A DNA stretch of 64,000 nucleotides from Acholeplasma hippikon. Lineage in GTDB: Bacteria > Bacillota_I > Bacilli_A > Acholeplasmatales > Acholeplasmataceae. The stretch's first letter is position 1; every line of letters begins with the position of its first letter. The translations under genes and the position numbers were made by a program. The DNA lies in NCBI RefSeq assembly GCF_900660755.1, contig NZ_LR215050.1, positions 1,302,001-1,366,000 on the forward strand. Direction: 5' to 3'. Below, in pieces: positions 54,558-63,338 of the stretch. The notes beneath the pieces were generated by a model, which was not told where the DNA came from, made no database searches, and saw only the letters and a list, made by a program, of their open reading frames with translations.

Positions 54558-55808
54558 TTATTTTTTAGCAACTAATACTTTCTTTAATTTAGCGAATCTT
54601 GGTAAACCATTAACTTTTTCTAACTTAGTTTCACCTTGGATTAAAGGTAAAGCGTAGTCGATATAGTCTTGAGTTAAACCTTTACCATCTGGTAAGATCC
54701 ATTCTTGTGGAACTTTACGTTCTGTATTAGCAACGATGTGTAATGGTAATAATGGGAACTTAGCTTTGTAAGTTTCGCTCTTTTCGTCACGAACAATACC
54801 AACGAATTTATCAGTTGTACCTTTAACAGCTTTTTGAACTGCAATCTTACCAACTTTGAATGCTTCTTCGATATCTGTTTGAGAACCTAAGTGAGCAGCA
54901 GCACGTTGTAATAATGAGAATTCGATTGCACGAGTCTTAACTCCGAATTTTTCTCCTACGTGTTTAGCTAAGATTGAAGCAGTACCACCTAAGTTAGCGT
55001 GACCGAATGCATCTTTCTTAATTTCTGCTTCTAATTCAGGAATGTATTTGCCTTCTTTAGTTTTGATACCTTCAGAAACAACTACCATTACTGATTTACC
55101 AGTCTTTAATAATGCTCCAACTTGTTCATAGAACTTTTCAATGTCGAAAGCAACTTCAGGTAAGTAGATTAAGTCAGGTTGTACGCCACCTACTGATGCT
55201 AATTGAGCAGCAGCAGTTAACCAACCAGCGTTTCTACCCATTACTTCAACGATTACGAATTGTTGAGTGTTATAAACTGTACCGTCTAAGTATAATTCCA
55301 TGATTGATGTTGCTACGTATTTAGCAGCTGAACCATATCCTGGAGAGTGGTGGATACCGAATAAGTCGTTATCGATAGTTTTAGGAACTCCGACAACTCT
55401 ACATTCCCAACCAGATTTCTTCATGAATTTAGAAATCTTTAAGCAAGTATCCATTGAGTCATTTCCACCATTGTAGAAGAAATAACGAATGTTATATTTC
55501 TTGAATACTTCTAATAGTTTGTTATAATCTGTTGGATCAACATTTACATCCTTTAATTTATAACGAACTGAACCGATAGCAGAAGATGGAGTATATTTTA
55601 ATCTTTCTAATTCTGCAATATCTTCTTGTCTGATATCATAGAAATTTTCATCTAAGATACCTTTGATACCATGAGCTGCACCGTAAACTTCAGTGATTTC
55701 TTCATGTTTTAAAGCCTCTAAGAACACGCCTGCTGCTGAAGCGTTAATTACTGATGTAGGACCACCAGATTGACCTAATAAAGCAGCACCAACTAATTTT
55801 TTAGCCAT
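54558..55808 (-). CDS. pfp: Diphosphate--fructose-6-phosphate 1-phosphotransferase (PPi-PFK)
   Basis: 416 aa, longer than ATP-PFK. GQSGGPTSVIN at the N-terminus, GGNDSMDT where ATP enzymes carry GGDGS, and PKTIDNDL with Lys (PGTIDND in ATP enzymes) are the accepted markers of PPi use; HHSPGYGSAAKY and MGRNAGWL follow. It makes fructose 1,6-bisphosphate reversibly with PPi. Acholeplasma is known for PPi-dependent PFK. SD AGAGAGG. Divergent from pfkA across 149 bp. Confidence 0.92.
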   Translation of the reverse strand: MAKKLVGAALLGQSGGPTSVINASAAGVFLEALKHEEITEVYGAAHGIKGILDENFYDIRQEDIAELERLKYTPSSAIGSVRYKLKDVNVDPTDYNKLLEVFKKYNIRYFFYNGGNDSMDTCLKISKFMKKSGWECRVVGVPKTIDNDLFGIHHSPGYGSAAKYVATSIMELYLDGTVYNTQQFVIVEVMGRNAGWLTAAAQLASVGGVQPDLIYLPEVAFDIEKFYEQVGALLKTGKSVMVVVSEGIKTKEGKYIPELEAEIKKDAFGHANLGGTASILAKHVGEKFGVKTRAIEFSLLQRAAAHLGSQTDIEEAFKVGKIAVQKAVKGTTDKFVGIVRDEKSETYKAKFPLLPLHIVANTERKVPQEWILPDGKGLTQDYIDYALPLIQGETKLEKVNGLPRFAKLKKVLVAKK

Positions 55809-55839
55809 TTAAAAACCTCTCTTTAATGTTATGCACTTA

Positions 55840-55856
55840 ATAGTTTATCAAACTAT
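55840..55856. promoter_or_regulatory. Palindrome in the pfp-pfkA intergenic region
   Basis: ATAGTTT, ATC, AAACTAT, a perfect 7-3-7 palindrome about 32 bp upstream of the pfp start. It may be an operator or part of the pfp promoter (TTGCAA and TAAACT with 17 bp between them on the minus strand). Confidence 0.45.
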
Positions 55857-55899
55857 GTGTGTATTTGCAAATAGATGTGTTAGAAATACCGATTTCAAT

Positions 55900-55927
55900 T
55901 TGATTATGCATATAAATATGCTATAAT
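55900..55927 (+). promoter_or_regulatory. Promoter of pfkA-pyk
   Basis: TTGATT at 55900-55905 and TATAAT at 55922-55927, 16-bp spacer, 30 bp before the ATG. Confidence 0.8.
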
Positions 55928-55957
55928 ATGTAAGGCAAGATAGGAAGTGACACTTTA

Positions 55958-56908
55958 ATGAAAATAGCTGTATTAACTTCTGGTGGAGATGCACCAGGAA
56001 TGAATGCTGCCATTCGTGCAGTGGTTAGAACAGGGATTTCTAATGGTCATGAGATGTTTGGTGTACAAGACGGATATCGCGGATTATTAGAGGACAAGAT
56101 TTTCCCACTTACAAGCAAAGATGTTTCAGGTATGTTATCTGCTGGGGGTACGATGTTAGGAACTGCGAGAGTTCCTGAATTCAAAGAAGTCCCAGTACAA
56201 ATGGTTGCGGTTGATAATTTGAAAAACCGTGGCATTGAAGCATTAGTTGTTATTGGTGGCGATGGTTCATACAAAGGGGCTTTAGCTCTACATAACTTAG
56301 AATTCCAAACAATTGGTATTCCAGGTACAATTGATAATGACGTATACGGAACTGATTTTACTATTGGTTTTCATACTGCATTAAATACGATTGTTGATGC
56401 AATCGACAAATTAAGAGATACATCGTCTTCACATAGACGTTGTTCAATCATTGAAGTTATGGGAAGGACTTCAGGAGACTTAGCATTATATGCTGGTATC
56501 TGTGGTGGTGCTGAATTCATCATTACTCCAGAAAACCCAATCAACAAAGAAAAATTAATTGCAACCCTTAAAAAGCATAATGAAGAAGGCAGACGTCATG
56601 CCATCATCGTTGTTACTGAGCAACAATTTGATGTGCATAAGTTAGCTGCAGAAATTACCATTAAGAGTGGATTCTCATCACGTGCAACTGTATTAGGTTA
56701 CATTCAACGTGGTGGTAGCCCAGTAGCGGAAGATAGAGTTTTAGCTTCACGCATGGGAGCATTTGCTATTGAGCAAATTATGGCGGGTGTTAGTGGACAA
56801 TGTATCGGTGTTAGAAACGATAAATTAATCACAACGCCATTAGATCAAGTTATCGATCATAAAAAAGATCGTGCTGAATTATATGAATTAGTTAATAAAA
56901 TTAGATAA
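55958..56908 (+). CDS. pfkA: ATP-dependent 6-phosphofructokinase
   Basis: 316 aa, standard length. AVLTSGGDAPGMNAA, GGDGSYKGA, PGTIDNDV, TIGFHTALNTIVDAIDKLRDT and MGRTSGDLAL match bacterial ATP-PFK, including the catalytic Asp in TIDND and the R residues of the effector site. SD AGGAAG. Forms an operon with pyk 18 bp downstream, as in Bacillus. Confidence 0.96.
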   Translation: MKIAVLTSGGDAPGMNAAIRAVVRTGISNGHEMFGVQDGYRGLLEDKIFPLTSKDVSGMLSAGGTMLGTARVPEFKEVPVQMVAVDNLKNRGIEALVVIGGDGSYKGALALHNLEFQTIGIPGTIDNDVYGTDFTIGFHTALNTIVDAIDKLRDTSSSHRRCSIIEVMGRTSGDLALYAGICGGAEFIITPENPINKEKLIATLKKHNEEGRRHAIIVVTEQQFDVHKLAAEITIKSGFSSRATVLGYIQRGGSPVAEDRVLASRMGAFAIEQIMAGVSGQCIGVRNDKLITTPLDQVIDHKKDRAELYELVNKIR

Positions 56909-56926
56909 TAAAGAAAGGTATATAAT

Positions 56927-58279
56927 ATGAAAAAAACTAAAATTATTTGTACTTTAGGACCTGTTTCTGAAAATAAAGAAACAATGACTAAATTAATTAA
57001 AGCAGGTATGAACGTTGCTAGATTCAATTTCTCTCACGGAGATTACGAAGAACATGGCGCAAGATTAAAAACAGTTAGAGAAATCAACGAAGAATTAGGA
57101 ACTTTCGTTGCATGCCTATTAGACACTAAAGGACCTGAAATCAGAACACATGAATTCGACGGTAAAGTTGAAATCGTTAAAGGTTCAGAATTAAGAATTG
57201 CATTTACTCCAGTATTAGGAAATGCACAAAAGTTCTCAGTATCATATCCAGGTTTATATGATGATATGAAAGTTGGAGAATACGTAACAGTTGATGATGG
57301 TTACTTAACTTTAGAAGTAATTGGTAAAGATGAAGTTAATCGTGAATTAATCGTTAAAGCATTAAACACTCACGTCGTTAAATCACGTCGTGGTGTAAAC
57401 GTTCCAAACGTTGTATTAAATATGCCTTTCATTTCTGAAAAAGATGCATCAGATATTAAATTTGCTGCAACACAAGGATATGACTTCGTAGCTGCATCAT
57501 TCGTTCGTCGTGCACAAGACGTTAAAGACGTTCGTGCAATCTTAGATGCTAATGATGGTAAAGATGTTCAAATCATCGCTAAGATCGAAAACCAAGAAGG
57601 TGTTGATAACTTAGATGAAATCATCGAAGTTGTAGACGGTATCATGGTTGCTCGTGGTGACTTAGGTATCGAAGTTCCAGCAGAAAATGTTCCAGTTTAC
57701 CAAACTGAAATGATCGATAAATGTTTAGATGCTGGTAAGATTGTTATCGTTGCAACTCAAATGTTAGAATCAATGCAAAAGAACCCAAGACCTACAAGAG
57801 CAGAAGTTTCAGACGTATTCAACGCAGTAAGAGAAGGAACTTCAGCAACAATGTTATCAGGTGAATCAGCTGCTGGTGACTATCCAGTTGAAGCTGTAAC
57901 TTACATGGCTAAGATTGATGCTAAAGCTGAAGGTGTTGTAGATTATGATTCATTTATCGATGGATTCTACATTGGTGAATCAAATGAAGATGCTATGGCT
58001 CAAGCTGCAGCTAAGATGGTATTAGACTATGAAGTTGATGCAATCATCGCTGAAGGAAGAGATGTTGCTAAAGCTATTTCTAAATTCCACGCTGCTGTTC
58101 CAGTTATCGCTATCGTTAACGATGCTAAAGAAGCTAGAAGTTTAGCAATTAACTTTGGTGTATACCCAGTATTAAGCAATGAAGCTGCTGAAGCTAAATT
58201 AGCTGAAATGGGATTAGCTGACGAAGCATTCGTTGTAGTTGTTAACTCAGACGAAGTTAAATTAATGCAAGTTAAATAA
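56927..58279 (+). CDS. pyk: Pyruvate kinase
   Basis: 450 aa. KIICTLGPVS, MNVARFNFSHG, LDTKGPEIR, AKIENQEGVDN, MVARGDLGIE and ATQMLESM are intact; residues after about 340 form the regulatory C domain. It ends at about residue 450 without the extra PEP-utiliser-like domain seen in many Bacilli. It makes ATP and pyruvate from PEP. Strongly biased codons (GTT, GCT, TTA) suggest high expression. A terminator follows. Confidence 0.96.
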   Translation: MKKTKIICTLGPVSENKETMTKLIKAGMNVARFNFSHGDYEEHGARLKTVREINEELGTFVACLLDTKGPEIRTHEFDGKVEIVKGSELRIAFTPVLGNAQKFSVSYPGLYDDMKVGEYVTVDDGYLTLEVIGKDEVNRELIVKALNTHVVKSRRGVNVPNVVLNMPFISEKDASDIKFAATQGYDFVAASFVRRAQDVKDVRAILDANDGKDVQIIAKIENQEGVDNLDEIIEVVDGIMVARGDLGIEVPAENVPVYQTEMIDKCLDAGKIVIVATQMLESMQKNPRPTRAEVSDVFNAVREGTSATMLSGESAAGDYPVEAVTYMAKIDAKAEGVVDYDSFIDGFYIGESNEDAMAQAAAKMVLDYEVDAIIAEGRDVAKAISKFHAAVPVIAIVNDAKEARSLAINFGVYPVLSNEAAEAKLAEMGLADEAFVVVVNSDEVKLMQVK

Positions 58280-58297
58280 TTAAATTTAAATAAAAAG

Positions 58298-58328
58298 AAT
58301 ACCGGGTGAAAACTCGGTATTTTTTTAT
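58298..58328 (+). terminator. Terminator of the pfkA-pyk operon
   Basis: AATACCGGGT, GAAA tetraloop, ACTCGGTATT with one G-T pair, then T-run. Confidence 0.9.
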
Positions 58329-58595
58329 GTTGTTATATTATGGCTGTTGTCATAGAAATAAAATACATATTATTGTATAATTAAATCAAGTTACACATTA
58401 ATTAATTATTGGGATAAAACTGACAATTTCAAACCTAGAAATAAAAAATATTTTGTAAATGATACAATTATTTATAATGATTTAGTTTTCTCAAAATTAT
58501 CTTTAAAGAGATGAAAAATTAAAAAATTAGCACAAACTTATATTAATCCAGTAATTGATTATTAAGTTGTTTGTCTATTAAGGGTGATAAAAAAT
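58329..58595 (+). other. Intergenic region, no gene seen
   Basis: Very A+T-rich. TATAAT occurs at 58376-58381 and 58473-58478, but neither has a convincing -35 at normal spacing. No ORF with an SD, no tRNA and no strong hairpin is visible. It may hold a long leader for the dehydratase gene. Confidence 0.6.
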
Positions 58596-60464
58596 ATGTT
58601 TAAAGAATTTATAGGTAAGACTGTAGTAAATGCGATTAAGTATATTGTACTCGATATAATAACAATTTTATTAAGTTATTATTTAACAATTGCAGTCTTA
58701 CAATTTGCGGATTATTCTATTAATTTAGAAGAAGTAGGAAAAGCATTATTAATAATTATTCCTGCGAAAATTGTTGTTTATATTATTTTTGGTGTATATC
58801 GTATATTGACCAAATATACAGGTTTTGAAGATATCTTAAAATTTTCCTTTTTAGCTATTTTGACAAATGTTGTAATTGTAGTTGTTATGGCTTTAGGACA
58901 CTTTACATTCTTAACAAAAACATCATATATCTTTATTACTACAATTGAGATTGCTGGTTTAGCACTTCCACGTGTATTTAGAAGAGCATATAGAACTCTA
59001 ATGAGCCAGTTTAAGTGGTTAAGAACAGTAGGGTCTAGAACTTTAATCATTGGAGCCGGTGAAGCTGGTGAGATGGTATTAAAAGAAATTTTTAAGAATA
59101 AAGATCTAAATAATATACCAGTTGCATTTGTTGATGATAATGAAGATAAATTTGGAAGACGTTTAATGGGCGTTGAAGTTGTTGGAACACTTTCTGAAAT
59201 TGATGCTGTTATTGAAAAATATAAAATTGAAGAAGTTATTATTGCTGTAAGACATATGAATCAACAAAAGCAAATCGATTTAGTCAATCACTTAATTGAT
59301 TTTGGGGTAACTGTTAAGAAAATTAACTTAATTGAAGACTTTAGTACAAACAAACTAAAGACTAAACTTATTGATATAAATGTTGAAGAATTATTAAATA
59401 GAGATGTCATTAAATTAGATAACGAAGGAATCAATGAATTCATTAAAGATAAAGTCATTTTAGTTACTGGTGGAGGGGGATCTATTGGAAGTGAGTTATG
59501 TAGACAAATCTTCAATTTAAATCCTACGAAATTAGTTATCTTTGATATTTATGAAAACAATGCATATGATATACAAATGGAATTACAAAGATTAGTTAAG
59601 AAGCATCCTGAGAATAAATACCCAATCTTAGAAGTAAGAATTGGTAGTGTTTATAATAGAACAAGATTAGAAGAAATATTTAAAGAGTTCAAACCAAATG
59701 TAGTTTTCCATGCAGCAGCATATAAACATGTGCCATTAATGGAAGATAGTGCTGTAGAATCTGTTAGAACAAACGTTTTAGGTACATTTAATGCAGCGCA
59801 ACTATCTACTAAATATGGTGTGGAAAAGTTTGTTTTAATTTCAAGTGATAAAGCAGTTCGATCAACAAATGTAATGGGTGCATGTAAGAGATTAGCCGAA
59901 ATGGTAATTGAAATGGAACAAAAGCGTTCAAACACAAAATTTTCAGCAGTTAGATTTGGTAATGTATTAGGTTCAAATGGTTCGGTCATTCCACTATTTA
60001 AAAAACAAATTGCTGATGGTGGTCCGGTAACTGTTACACATAAAGATATTACAAGATACTTTATGACAATTCCTGAAGCAGTAAGCCTAATTTTACAATG
60101 CGCAGTATATGCAGATAAAGCTGAGTTATTTATTCTTGATATGGGTGAACCGGTAAGAATTTATGATTTAGCTGAAAAAATGATTAAATTAGCGGGGCTT
60201 AAACCGAATGTTGATATTGATATTGAAATCACTGGCTTACGACCTGGTGAAAAGTTATATGAAGAGTTATTAGTAGATACAAATTCAGAACAACTTCAAA
60301 AGACACAAAACACTAGAATCTTTAAGGAAAGTACACATGATACACATTTAGGTGAAATAAGATTTTTAGATTTAATAACTCAATTTGAACATTTAACAAA
60401 TGATGAAGTCAAAGAAAAGGTTTCAGAACTTGTTGGAACGTATCAATTTAAGAAACCAAATTAA
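58596..60464 (+). CDS. Membrane nucleotide-sugar 4,6-dehydratase (CapD/PglF/WbpM family)
   Basis: 622 aa from the ATG at 58596, chosen because AAGGGTG lies just before it; a GTG at 58584 falls inside that SD. Four N-terminal membrane helices (to about residue 115), a first Rossmann-like domain (IIGAGEAGEMVLKEI), then an SDR domain with GGGGSIGSE, HAAAYKHVPLME, SSDKAVRSTNVMGACKR and RFGNVLGS. Relatives convert UDP-GlcNAc to a 4-keto-6-deoxy sugar, the first step to bacillosamine or similar sugars. GlmM and GlmU immediately downstream supply UDP-GlcNAc. Supports the presence of a surface glycan. Confidence 0.92.
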   Translation: MFKEFIGKTVVNAIKYIVLDIITILLSYYLTIAVLQFADYSINLEEVGKALLIIIPAKIVVYIIFGVYRILTKYTGFEDILKFSFLAILTNVVIVVVMALGHFTFLTKTSYIFITTIEIAGLALPRVFRRAYRTLMSQFKWLRTVGSRTLIIGAGEAGEMVLKEIFKNKDLNNIPVAFVDDNEDKFGRRLMGVEVVGTLSEIDAVIEKYKIEEVIIAVRHMNQQKQIDLVNHLIDFGVTVKKINLIEDFSTNKLKTKLIDINVEELLNRDVIKLDNEGINEFIKDKVILVTGGGGSIGSELCRQIFNLNPTKLVIFDIYENNAYDIQMELQRLVKKHPENKYPILEVRIGSVYNRTRLEEIFKEFKPNVVFHAAAYKHVPLMEDSAVESVRTNVLGTFNAAQLSTKYGVEKFVLISSDKAVRSTNVMGACKRLAEMVIEMEQKRSNTKFSAVRFGNVLGSNGSVIPLFKKQIADGGPVTVTHKDITRYFMTIPEAVSLILQCAVYADKAELFILDMGEPVRIYDLAEKMIKLAGLKPNVDIDIEITGLRPGEKLYEELLVDTNSEQLQKTQNTRIFKESTHDTHLGEIRFLDLITQFEHLTNDEVKEKVSELVGTYQFKKPN

Positions 60465-60488
60465 GGATGCCATAAGGCATCTTTTTTT
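60465..60488 (+). terminator. Terminator of the dehydratase gene
   Basis: GATGCC, ATAA, GGCATC, seven T residues, starting right after the stop codon. Confidence 0.85.
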
Positions 60489-60537
60489 GTAATTTATTAT
60501 TATGCAAATGCTTTCATAATCTTACATAGAGTATAAG

Positions 60538-60546
60538 TGATATAAT
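60538..60546 (+). promoter_or_regulatory. Extended -10 promoter of glmM-glmU
   Basis: TGA followed by TATAAT (60541-60546), an extended -10 with no good -35. Confidence 0.6.
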
Positions 60547-60583
60547 AAATAATCATATAGGATTTTTGGGGAGTATGTAAAAA

Positions 60584-61894
60584 ATGGAAAAAAAATATTT
60601 TGGAACAGATGGCATTAGGGGAAAAGCGTTTCATTTTTTAGACGCAAAATTAGCTTTTAAATTAGGACAAGCAATCGCTAAGAAGTTTAATCCTAAAGAA
60701 GTTGTAATCGGTGAAGATACTAGACAATCATCCAGTATGTTAGCTTATGGTGTTGCATATGGATTAGCATTAGCTGGGGTCGATGTAAAAATGGCAGAAG
60801 TCGTTTCTACACCCATGATTGCGTACTACTCAAAGGTTAACCAAATGATTGGTGTGATGGTTACAGCAAGCCATAACCCACATGAAGATAACGGATTAAA
60901 GGTATTTAAATCAGGTTATAAAATGCTAGATGAAGAAGAATTAGCGTTAGAAAGTTATATTGATGATGATAAAATCTTAAAAGCAGATACAATTGGAAAA
61001 ATTATTGTTTCTGATGAAATTGAAAACCTATATTCAAAGGTTTATGAAACATTAAATATCCCGCAAATTAATTTAAATATTGCTTATGATTCAGCAAATG
61101 GAGCAACATATAAGATTGCTAAAAAAATAATTGAAAAGTATAGTTTAAAAAGTAAACAAACTGGAAACACACCGGATGGATTAAATATTAACCTTAACTG
61201 TGGTTCTACACACCTAGAAGAAATTAAAAAATTAATTAGTGAAGAAAGAGCAGATATTGGGTTAAGTTTTGATGGTGATGGTGACCGTTTACTTGTTGTA
61301 GGTAAAGAAGGGGAAGTTTATGATGGAGACATGATTGTCTACATCATTGCTAAATATTTAAAATCAGTTGGAAAACTTAAATATGAAACGGTCGTTTTAA
61401 CTCAAATGAGTAACCCAGGTATTTTAAAAGCATTTAGAGACCTAGGTATAAAAGTATCTCAAACACCTGTTGGAGATAAATATGTAAGTCATGAAATTGT
61501 TACTAATGATTACACAATTGGTGGGGAAAATAGTGGACACATCATTTTAAATGATCTACTTCCTAGTGGAGATGGGTTATTTGCAGCAATGTATTTATTA
61601 AAGGTTTTAGCTGAGAATAACTTAGGGTTAATTGACTATACAAGTGAAGTTGAAATGTACCCTCAAAAATTAGTAAATATCAAAAATGTTAATAAAGAAG
61701 TATTAAAAACTGAAGAAATAAAAACACTTCTTAACGAAGTTAAAGAAGAATTAGGACAGGATGCACTATTACTTGTAAGACCAAGTGGAACAGAACCATT
61801 GGTTCGTGTTACAATTAGTTGCAAGAATGAACAACAACTAGACAAGTTAATGGATAGAATTGTTTCAAAGATCAAGGAAGTAGGGGCTATTTGA
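60584..61894 (+). CDS. glmM: Phosphoglucosamine mutase
   Basis: 436 aa. YFGTDGIRG at the N-terminus, the phospho-serine loop VTASHNPHEDNG, the metal loop FDGDGDRLL, GGENSGH and the phosphate-binding RPSGTEPLVRV are all present. It converts glucosamine-6-P to glucosamine-1-P for UDP-GlcNAc. It ends in TGA one base before glmU. In a cell with no visible murein genes the product probably feeds glycans. Confidence 0.95.
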   Translation: MEKKYFGTDGIRGKAFHFLDAKLAFKLGQAIAKKFNPKEVVIGEDTRQSSSMLAYGVAYGLALAGVDVKMAEVVSTPMIAYYSKVNQMIGVMVTASHNPHEDNGLKVFKSGYKMLDEEELALESYIDDDKILKADTIGKIIVSDEIENLYSKVYETLNIPQINLNIAYDSANGATYKIAKKIIEKYSLKSKQTGNTPDGLNINLNCGSTHLEEIKKLISEERADIGLSFDGDGDRLLVVGKEGEVYDGDMIVYIIAKYLKSVGKLKYETVVLTQMSNPGILKAFRDLGIKVSQTPVGDKYVSHEIVTNDYTIGGENSGHIILNDLLPSGDGLFAAMYLLKVLAENNLGLIDYTSEVEMYPQKLVNIKNVNKEVLKTEEIKTLLNEVKEELGQDALLLVRPSGTEPLVRVTISCKNEQQLDKLMDRIVSKIKEVGAI

Positions 61895-61895
61895 T

Positions 61896-63293
61896 ATGAA
61901 AAATTATGCATTAGTTTTAGCTGCTGGTAAAGGCACTAGAATGAAAAGTGAAACGCCTAAAGTTGCGTTTCCAATTCTTAAAAAACCAATGATTGAATAT
62001 ATTGTTGAAAACATTGAAAAGAGTGTTATTGATGAAATATATTTAGTATTAGGTTATAAACGCGAAGTCGTACAAGAAATTATTGGAGATCGTGCAAAAT
62101 ATGTATACCAAGAAGAACAACTAGGAACAGGACATGCAGCAATGATGGCTGCACCCATCTTAGGTGAATTAGAAGGTAATACATTTATTATGCCAGGGGA
62201 TGTTCCATTAATTTGGTATAAATCAATTGACAGAATGTTTAAAGTTCATGAAGAAAACGGTAATGACTTAACAGTTGTTACTGCAATTTATGAAGATCCA
62301 CAAGGTTATGGACGTATCTTAAGAAATCCTCAAGGTCAAATTACAGGGATTGTTGAAGATAGAGATGCAAATGAATACCAAAAAGAAATTAAAGAAATTA
62401 ACACAGGTATTTATATTGTTAACAATAAAAAATTCTTTAACCTCTTAAAAGATTTAAAGAATGAAAATGCTAAAGGTGAATATTACATCACTGACATGAT
62501 TGAAATGATGCGTAAGGACTATAAAGTTGGCGCATATGTTGTTAAAAATAACAGTTTAGTGATGGGTGTTAATGATTTATATGGTATTAGTAAAGCTGAA
62601 AAGTATTTAAGAGAATACATCAATAAAGAACATATGTTAAATGGTGTATCAATGATTAACCCTGATACGATTACCATTGGACATAACGTTCAAATTGAAC
62701 CAGGGGTAACAATTAACCCTAACACAACAATTACTGGTAATACAGTAATTAAAGCGGGTGCCGTAGTTGGACCAAATAGTGAAGTGCATAACTCAGTAAT
62801 TCATGAACGAGCTCAAATTAAACATAGCTTAGTATATGACAGTGAAGTAGGTGCTGAAACAACAGTTGGACCATTTGCACATTTAAGAGATCATGCAAAT
62901 ATTGGAGCACATAATAGAATTGGTAACTTCGTTGAAGTGAAGAAATCTTCAACTGGGTATAACACTAAAGCAAGTCACTTAGCATATATTGGAGATTCAG
63001 AAGTTGGCTCAAATGTAAACTTTGGTTGTGGTACCGTAACTGTTAACTATGATGGTGTCAACAAACATAAGACAAAGATTGGAGATAACGCATTTATCGG
63101 ATGTAATACGAATCTGATTGCTCCAATTGAAATCGGAGACAATGTCTTTATTGCAGCAGGTTCTACAGTTACTAAGAGTATTCCTTCAAATAGTTTTGCA
63201 ATTGCTAGAAGTAAACAAGTAACAAAAGAAGATTATGCTAGATACTTAATCAAACCAAAAACTGAAACATTAGCAGATAAAGATAACAAATAA
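61896..63293 (+). CDS. glmU: Bifunctional UDP-GlcNAc pyrophosphorylase / glucosamine-1-P acetyltransferase
   Basis: 465 aa, full length. The uridyltransferase half opens with LAAGKGTRMKS and has QLGTGHAAM and MPGDVPL. The C-terminal half is a left-handed beta helix of hexapeptides (INPNTTITGNTVI..) with HLAYIGDSEVG and NFGCGTVTVNYDG, which carry the acetyltransferase site. It makes UDP-GlcNAc from glucosamine-1-P, UTP and acetyl-CoA. Followed by a terminator. Confidence 0.96.
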   Translation: MKNYALVLAAGKGTRMKSETPKVAFPILKKPMIEYIVENIEKSVIDEIYLVLGYKREVVQEIIGDRAKYVYQEEQLGTGHAAMMAAPILGELEGNTFIMPGDVPLIWYKSIDRMFKVHEENGNDLTVVTAIYEDPQGYGRILRNPQGQITGIVEDRDANEYQKEIKEINTGIYIVNNKKFFNLLKDLKNENAKGEYYITDMIEMMRKDYKVGAYVVKNNSLVMGVNDLYGISKAEKYLREYINKEHMLNGVSMINPDTITIGHNVQIEPGVTINPNTTITGNTVIKAGAVVGPNSEVHNSVIHERAQIKHSLVYDSEVGAETTVGPFAHLRDHANIGAHNRIGNFVEVKKSSTGYNTKASHLAYIGDSEVGSNVNFGCGTVTVNYDGVNKHKTKIGDNAFIGCNTNLIAPIEIGDNVFIAAGSTVTKSIPSNSFAIARSKQVTKEDYARYLIKPKTETLADKDNK

Positions 63294-63298
63294 AGAAA

Positions 63299-63337
63299 TA
63301 AGGGACCTAACCATTTAAGCGGTTAAGTCCCTTTTTT
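63299..63337. terminator. Terminator after glmU, probably bidirectional
   Basis: AAGGGAC-C-TAACC pairs with GGTTA-GTCCCTT with a small bulge, T-run on the plus strand. The convergent epimerase gene ends two bases later. Confidence 0.85.
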
Positions 63338-63338
63338 A

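Noticed and set aside
59651..59989. 112-codon minus-strand frame in the dehydratase gene
   Set aside because: It lies opposite the conserved SDR core; its sequence is only the complement of those motifs.
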